From: Chara braunii
Lineage: Eukaryota > Streptophyta > Charophyceae > Charales > Characeae
Length of the DNA: 36,275 nt
NCBI GenBank assembly: GCA_003427395.1
Contig: BFEA01000910.1
Span: 127,628 to 163,902, forward strand
Reading direction: 5' to 3'
Below the pieces are notes generated by a model that was not told the DNA's origin, did no database searches, and saw nothing but the letters and a program-made list of their open reading frames with translations. Positions 31,668 through 36,275 of this stretch are shown piece by piece. The number at the start of each line of letters is the position of its first letter. Positions within the stretch are counted from its first letter, which is position 1. Position numbers and translations under genes: made by a program.

Positions 31668-31680
31668 GCACTCTGCATGA
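31668..31680. repeat. Target-site duplication of the LINE, right copy
   Basis: GCACTCTGCATGA, one mismatch from the left copy at 27081-27093. It belongs to Gypsy-2 sequence coding FMQS on the minus strand. Confidence 0.88.
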
Positions 31681-32137
31681 ATTCTTCTCTTGTAAACCAT
31701 CAATCTTCTTTAGGATCAACATGATCTCTTAACCGCACTTTGTACTACATCTGCAGTTTCAAAGGTCAACCCCTGCCTAGAGGCTTCAGTACAGTCATCA
31801 ACTTGTGCTCAATGATATCATCAATGTCAATGTGTTTGTCCATGGTTGGGAGCAACATGAATCTCCTTCGACTGAATTTATCTGTCTTAGGAAAGGGAGC
31901 GAGTTTGGAGGCATGCAAAACATGGTGCGTGAGTAAATTCCCCAGGATTTGAATCACATATAAAGGACTATCTGGGTCGTCTCCCACTATATCCAACATT
32001 TCCCATGGTCCAAAGTACTGCGACATGAGCTTTCTTGATATTCCAAATTCCTGTCCCAACACAAATGACTTCACGACAACTTTATCCCCTATCTCAAAGT
32101 TAGAACGTTGTGTGTGCCTATTCTCAGATGCAACCAT
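31668..32137 (-). pseudogene. pol: Gypsy-2 integrase tail and chromodomain-like region
   Basis: One piece (31766-32137) has RSNFEIGDKVVVKSFVLGQE, LMSQYFGPWEMLDIVGDD, YVIQ and HHVLHASKLAPFPK, the normal integrase C-terminal tail. After a frame change and TGA/TAG stops it reads YKVRLRDHVDPKED, stop, WFTREEFMQSAP, a chromodomain-like ending in which the LINE landed. Reading continues across the LINE at 27080. Confidence 0.8.
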
Positions 32138-32143
32138 GACATC

Positions 32144-33111
32144 CTAAGATTTGTGAATCTGCTCAATTGCCTGTTGCAACACCTTGTCATATTTGACAAC
32201 AAATTCAATGCTGCCAGGTTCTGTTGTGGGCAGGTTCTTAAGCAGAAGGAAATCAAGAACCGACCTGGGGATCCAACCAAGATGCAGTTGGTTGAGAGTC
32301 ATGTCGGTAGTGTTGTGCACAACGTTCTTATACAAGTTGGCGATGAGAGATAGTTTCTCATTCAGTTGCAGGAAGTGCTGCGCTACCCGCTTCATCCGGT
32401 CAGCTTGGCCACTGGACTTAGGGTGATTCCCTGATGTCATTTGCAGTTGGGTCCCCATCTGCTTGGTCGTGCTTTGCCACAACTCACTTGTGAATCTGAC
32501 ATCCCTATCGGTAACGATGGACTTAGGAAGAATGAAGTCACGTACTCAATTATCCATGAACAACTTGATTACATGGTCAGTTTTGCCGATCTCTAACGAT
32601 ATGAGAAAATTTCTCATTCAGTCATCATGGCTCGACTTGATGAAACGTCGGAGGAAGTGCTGCGCTACCCCCTTCATCTGGTCAGCTTGGTCATTGGACT
32701 TAGGGTGATTCCCCGATGTCATTTGCAGTTCGGTCACCATCTGCTTGGTCGTGGTATGCCACAACTCACTTGTGAATCTGGAATCCCTATCGCTAACGAT
32801 GGGCTTGGGAAGAACGAAGTCACGTACTCAATTATCCATGAACAACTTGATTACATGGTCAGTTTTGGCAGTCTCTAGCATAACAATCACTCTAGTAAAC
32901 TTACTAAATCTGTCCTCGATGATGAAGATGTTCCTTTTTCCACTTTTGCAGGTCACCTGGATATCCACGAAGTCCATGGCCACACTCGGGCCAAGTCCAA
33001 CAAAAATAGGTAAGGGTTTTATGAGCTCAAGTGACGCTTTTGTCCTTGGCTTATCGCGCCGACAAACCTGACAAGTTCTTATATACTTCTTGTGTCATCC
33101 ATCATCATGGG
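32144..33111 (-). pseudogene. pol: Gypsy-2 integrase core with an internal tandem duplication
   Basis: The open piece 32144-32482 reads WQSTTKQMGTQLQMTSGNHP then SGQADRMKR. At the catalytic Glu position (normally GQTER) there is Asp, so the D-D-E triad is altered. Upstream, TDRDVRFTSELW supplies the second Asp. The segment coding from TDRD to QADR occurs twice (see the duplication entry). The part with the first Asp (32880-33110) is badly broken. Confidence 0.75.
32371..32880 (-). repeat. Tandem duplication inside the Gypsy-2 integrase
   Basis: 32371-32598 and 32653-32880 are near-identical with period 282. GGAAGTGCTGCGCTACCC starts at 32371 and 32653, and CAACTTGATTACATGGTCAG recurs near the other end. 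The copies differ by scattered substitutions, so the duplication is old. A short stretch around TTTCTCATTCAGT precedes both copies. Confidence 0.9.
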
Positions 33112-33911
33112 CTACCAAAAATGCTGCATTAAATTTGCTGACGTTTTCTTGAAACCAAAATGACCGGTTGCGTCATGACATTTGCCTGAAAATATGCTAC
33201 ACAAAGACTCTCTAGATGACATACATACTTTTTTATTCCCGGGCTTCTCGAGGAACAACAAGCCATTAACAAGCACAAACTTGTCGGATGTGGATGTGGC
33301 CTTGTCTTTGGCCTCGAGCTTATGCATGAACTCAAACATCAACGAATCCTCTCGATAGGCTTCCATTATGGATCATGTCACATCATTGGATATACCAAAC
33401 TGATGCACTAGTTTCTTCAGATAATCCGCCCTCCTAAACAAAGCATCCGCTACCTTATTGTACTCTCCTTTAAGATGGTCTAACTTGAAGTCATACATAT
33501 TTATGACCTCAATCCATCTCTTGAGTGCGTCGGGGAGTGCAGGCTGCATCTTAATCCAATGTAGAGTCTCGTGGTCAAATCTCACATAAAAAAAATTGTC
33601 AAGGAGGTAGTGCCTCCTGTGAGTCAACGCCTTAGGGCATAAAGCTCCCACTCATAGGTGGAATGAGCTAGCTTTTGAGCCGACATCTTCTTACTCATGT
33701 AGTCGATTGACCTCAACTTTTCCCCTTCCTACTGAGCAAGGACTGCGCCAATGCCATATTGACCGAAATCCGTGGTCATAACAAAAGGCTTCTCAGGATC
33801 CGAAAGCTTCAAGACTTCATGGTGTGTTAGAGCATACTTCAATCTCTTCAAGGCTGCCTCGCACTGATCTTCCCACTCCCATGGTGTGTTAAGGCACGTG
33901 AGGTCCGTCAA
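33112..33911 (-). pseudogene. pol: Gypsy-2 RNase H and integrase zinc domain
   Basis: Three pieces are seen. 33729-33911 has WEWEDQCEAALKRLKYALTH and FVMTTDFGQYGIGAVLAQ, with the first RNase H Asp kept. 33373-33651 has YVRFDHETLHWIKMQPALPD and YNKVADALFRRADY. 33112-33366 has VNGLLFLEKPGNKKV and HDATGHFGFKKT, the His pair of the integrase zinc domain. Stops and frame changes separate them. Confidence 0.85.
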
Positions 33912-33986
33912 TGGGTGAGCTTAGTAGTTTAGTTGTTCACGAACGAACGGTAGTAGCTTGTCATCCCTAAGAAAAACTCACCTCAG

Positions 33987-34665
33987 TCACAGACCCAAGT
34001 TGCGACTTCTCACATAATCCACCTTCGCATCGTTAGGCCTGAATCCCTTGGCCAAAATTTCATGACCCAGATGGAAGATCTTGGTGTGACCAAATTTGCA
34101 TGTTTCCAAGTTTGTCTTGTACAAGTGTTGATGAAGGAGACTCAACAACAAGTCTACATGCTTGGCGTGCTTCTTCACAGTCCTACAAAAGACATGGATG
34201 TCATCGAGGTTCACAATAATAAACTTATCTAAGTAGTCATGAAAGATCCTATTCATTGCGTTCTGTAATGTCCCAGGAGCATTGCAAAGACCGAAAGGCA
34301 TCACCACAAACTCGTAGAAACCATACCTGGTTTGGAAAACAATTTCATGTTGATCGTCACATCTGATTTTAATTTAATGGTATTCGGACTTCATATCTAT
34401 CTTGGGGAGGTACCGACATCCTGCACTTCGTCCATTAGGTAATCGATGCGGGTTAGGGGCTCGGTGTTCTTTACAGTGATGACATTGACGCTACTTTCCT
34501 TAGGGTCCCACATTTCTTGCAAATAGACAAAATTGATGCACCATAGGGGGACGTACTAGACTGGATCCAACCTTTCTCAGTGAGGTCCTTAAGCTGTTGG
34601 CAAAACTTATCTAAATCCGGTGGAGACATCTGATAAATTCGTCCTCTGGGCACTTTGCTACACAT
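33987..34665 (-). pseudogene. pol: Gypsy-2 reverse transcriptase, fragmented
   Basis: 34471-34665 begins with PRGRIYQMSPPDLDKFCQQL, then GWIQSSTSPYGASI, the RT N-terminus. The segment with the usual RMCVDYRxLN is broken. 33987-34307 has VMPFGLCNAPGTLQNAMNRI and KFIIVNLDDIHVFC, where motif C YLDD has become NLDD, then LGHEILAKGFRPNDAKV. At least two frameshifts lie between the pieces. Confidence 0.87.
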
Positions 34666-34669
34666 AATG

Positions 34670-35046
34670 GCTTCAACAATATGGGCAACCTGCCTCTCAA
34701 CAACTCCAAAAGGCTCCTCGAAAAGGTCTGGAACGACTATCTCTGGGGTGTTTTTACACCCCCCCCTTTCTCAAAGACAAATACTAAATAAATACCCTCC
34801 TTGTGTTTTTTTGTGTAATAATTACAGAACACTGATGCGCACATGCAGCCACATGGCTCAACTAGTCTGCTAGCCTTTTACTTTTGCAGACAAAGGGTTC
34901 TCCTACTACGAAACTTGTATAGCATCAACTTTCTATCCCAGTCGAACTAAGGCTTAGCAACCTCGAGGTAGTACATATCTAACAATATATCGAATGGAAG
35001 CTCATCGCTAACCAAAAACAAGATTTCATGTCTTTGTTCCCCTCCT
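34670..35046 (-). other. Broken protease-RT linker of Gypsy-2
   Basis: No open frame is supported between the protease and the RT N-terminus. A C8 run near 34753 and AT-rich sequence are present. Confidence 0.4.
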
Positions 35047-35436
35047 TCATAAGAGAAGGTACAGGCTACGTCTCTGACATAGTCCCTTGCTTGTTGGCAA
35101 GAGTGGATGCAACAGCCGATGCACTTGGTCCCTTAAGCGCAACCTCTCCACACAAGCACGACTGATGGAGTTTCTCATAGAGCCTATATCTGTGAAGGCT
35201 CCAACATTACGGCCGCCTACATGGATTTTTACGACGAAGTGTTCACCCCTAGGACCTCTACTCATCATTGCCCTAGAGTCACGTGGGCCGTTTTTTAACC
35301 ACTCTTTCCATAACTCCTCTAAGGACTCAAACACATCCATCGAACATAGTATTGAGCACTCTGCATCTGTTTGCAGGGCAATCATAGAGTAAATAGCCTC
35401 AGCTGTCATATGAGGTGGAAAGGGTGTGGCCACCAC
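35047..35436 (-). pseudogene. Gypsy-2 aspartic protease region
   Basis: This 129-codon piece contains FVVKIHVGGRNVGAFTDIGS followed by MRNSISRACVERLRL. It aligns with the active-site region of gypsy proteases, where D-(S/T)-G-(A/S) is expected. Here it is D-I-G-S. The upstream Leu/Trp-rich helix LEELWKEWLKNG is gag-pol linker. The C-terminal Leu/Arg-rich end is probably out of frame. Confidence 0.65.
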
Positions 35437-35439
35437 TTC

Positions 35440-36050
35440 AGCCCAAGTAGTAATAGCTAAAACTCCTACTGGCCCAATTTGTTATCCTGAGATGTGCTCG
35501 AAGAAGCACCACTCGAGGTTGAAGGTACCGATGACCCAACAGTGGGTGGCACTTTCGGCGTGACTTTTTCGTTCGTGCAGCGCGCGATGTATCCATACTA
35601 GTCACAATTCAGACATTCGGCGCTACATACCGGTCATGCCATACATCATACTCCAAACCTATTCCGGCCCATGTTGGTGGGCCTTGGTCTTGCTGTTGAC
35701 TCAAAGGCCGACTGCCTTTCTGTTTCCCGACCCCCTTAGCCTTCTCTTTTAAGGTAGCTGCTACTCCACCCTCCAAAATATCTGCAGCCCCATCCACCCT
35801 TGTCTACTCCCCAAGATCAGAGAAGTCTTCAATCTCAATCATGTCGTCTTCATGGTCAACAAACATGAGGTTGCCCTTCTTCTTCCAATCCTGGGGGAAC
35901 TTCTTCTTCCTCCCATCCGTTACAGCCTCCTGTGCACTCCAGAGTTTGGCCTCAATACGGAAAATCGCTCATGTTCGTGGAGGTCTCACTGACCAATTTT
36001 TTTTTTACATATGTTTTCAGATATCGCAAATAATTGGTCATGAGGATCTT
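35440..36050 (-). pseudogene. gag: Gypsy-2 gag C-terminal part with decayed zinc knuckle
   Basis: A minus-strand frame reads IFRIEAKLWSAQEAVTDGRK, then a Lys-rich stretch, EDDMIEIEDFSDLGE, a TAG, and DGAADILEGGVAATLKEKAK. Near 35580-35620 another frame gives CLNCD, stop, YGYIARC, a decayed CCHC zinc knuckle in the expected position before the protease. Right of about 36000 only short phrases are readable. Confidence 0.6.
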
Positions 36051-36275
36051 GAAAAGGTTTTCACCTTCGTGGTAGCAGATGCAGATCCTAGGGCTCGATC
36101 CCTAGACCTGTCCCGATCTCGTGTATAATACAGTTTGCCCCGTCTAGGCTTGAACCCGTGACCTGCCCCTAAGGTTGTCCGTTTGAGGCTGTTGTACATA
36201 CGAGGGTTGAGTAGGTTCAAGCTTCTTACCTGTAGGGTAGAAGTCGTGACTTATGTCCGGTCGTAGCTGCTGTAG
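36051..36275 (-). other. Unassigned sequence with a pol III B-box-like motif
   Basis: On the minus strand GGGTTCAAGCC (about 36147-36157) fits the GGTTCRANNCC B-box of tRNA genes and tRNA-derived SINEs. A weak A-box-like AGCCTCAAACGG lies about 21 bases upstream, closer than in a tRNA. No cloverleaf can be formed. It might be a tRNA-derived SINE head or chance. The window ends here. Confidence 0.25.

Larger units (their letters stand above)
31668..36050 (-). mobile_element. Decayed Ty3/gypsy element Gypsy-2, interrupted by the LINE
   Basis: Minus-strand order from right to left: gag linker and knuckle, protease, RT, RNase H, integrase, tail. This is the Ty3/gypsy order. Many frameshifts and stops make it clearly more decayed than Gypsy-1, and its proteins differ from Gypsy-1, so it is a separate family. 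Neither LTR is identified: the 5' end is lost in the unclear sequence from 36050 or lies outside the window, and the 3' end lies left of 26930. Confidence 0.88.

Noticed and set aside
31473-31703. N-terminal part VYKRRIHAE of the endonuclease open frame as LINE protein
   Set aside because: Those residues are an out-of-frame reading of Gypsy-2 sequence and the target-site duplication. The LINE starts at APNTGRERT.
32599-32652. TTTCTCATTCAGT repeat as a separate small element
   Set aside because: It is part of the same local duplication in the integrase region.

Overview
The window looks like nuclear DNA of a large, repeat-rich plant-type genome. A streptophyte alga such as Chara is my best guess. 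The grounds are the style of the Ty3/gypsy polyproteins, LTRs of about 1.3 kb, long dinucleotide arrays and the near absence of intact host genes; the species assignment is inference. No complete, undamaged protein-coding gene is visible. Almost everything recognisable is retroelement sequence in various stages of decay.

Layout. Positions 1-886 hold a reversed fragment of an LTR of the same family as the LTRs at 12955 and 21384. It abuts a 74-nt tRNA-like sequence with a CAU anticodon (886-959, minus strand). From about 1277 to 5549 the minus strand carries a decayed coding region: a gag-like fragment (1277-1560), then a tandem series of diverged protein modules (best at 2350-2640, 2755-3080 and 3230-3600, with an intact distant relative at 5046-5549). 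A primer-binding-site-like motif of the Athila/Tat type lies at 4411-4428. From 5650 to 12954 there is mostly non-coding DNA with (AT)n, (GT)n, (CT)n and (GA)n arrays and one unrecognised open frame (8669-9425).

Positions 12955-22707 are one full-length Ty3/gypsy element (Gypsy-1, plus strand): LTR, primer-binding site, leader, gag, protease, RT, RNase H, integrase, polypurine tract, LTR. It has in-frame stops, frameshifts and a lost RNase H catalytic Asp. Next to it, 23013-24935 is a Penelope-like reverse transcriptase in one frame broken by exactly three TGA codons, followed by a 103-bp AT-rich tandem repeat (25131-25425).

The right third is a nested pair on the minus strand. A 5'-truncated LINE (27094-31667) with endonuclease, RT, zinc-knuckle region, 3' stem-loop and poly(A) tail sits inside the 3' part of pol of a second, older Ty3/gypsy element (Gypsy-2, about 31668-36050 plus a stub at 26930-27093). 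The LINE is flanked by a 13-bp target-site duplication with one mismatch, and the interrupted gypsy reading frame resumes on its far side.

The observations least explained by known families are the tandem modules at 2.3-5.5 kb, the Penelope-like frame with TGA-only interruptions, and the tRNA/LTR junction whose tRNA resembles the Gypsy-1 primer-binding site.
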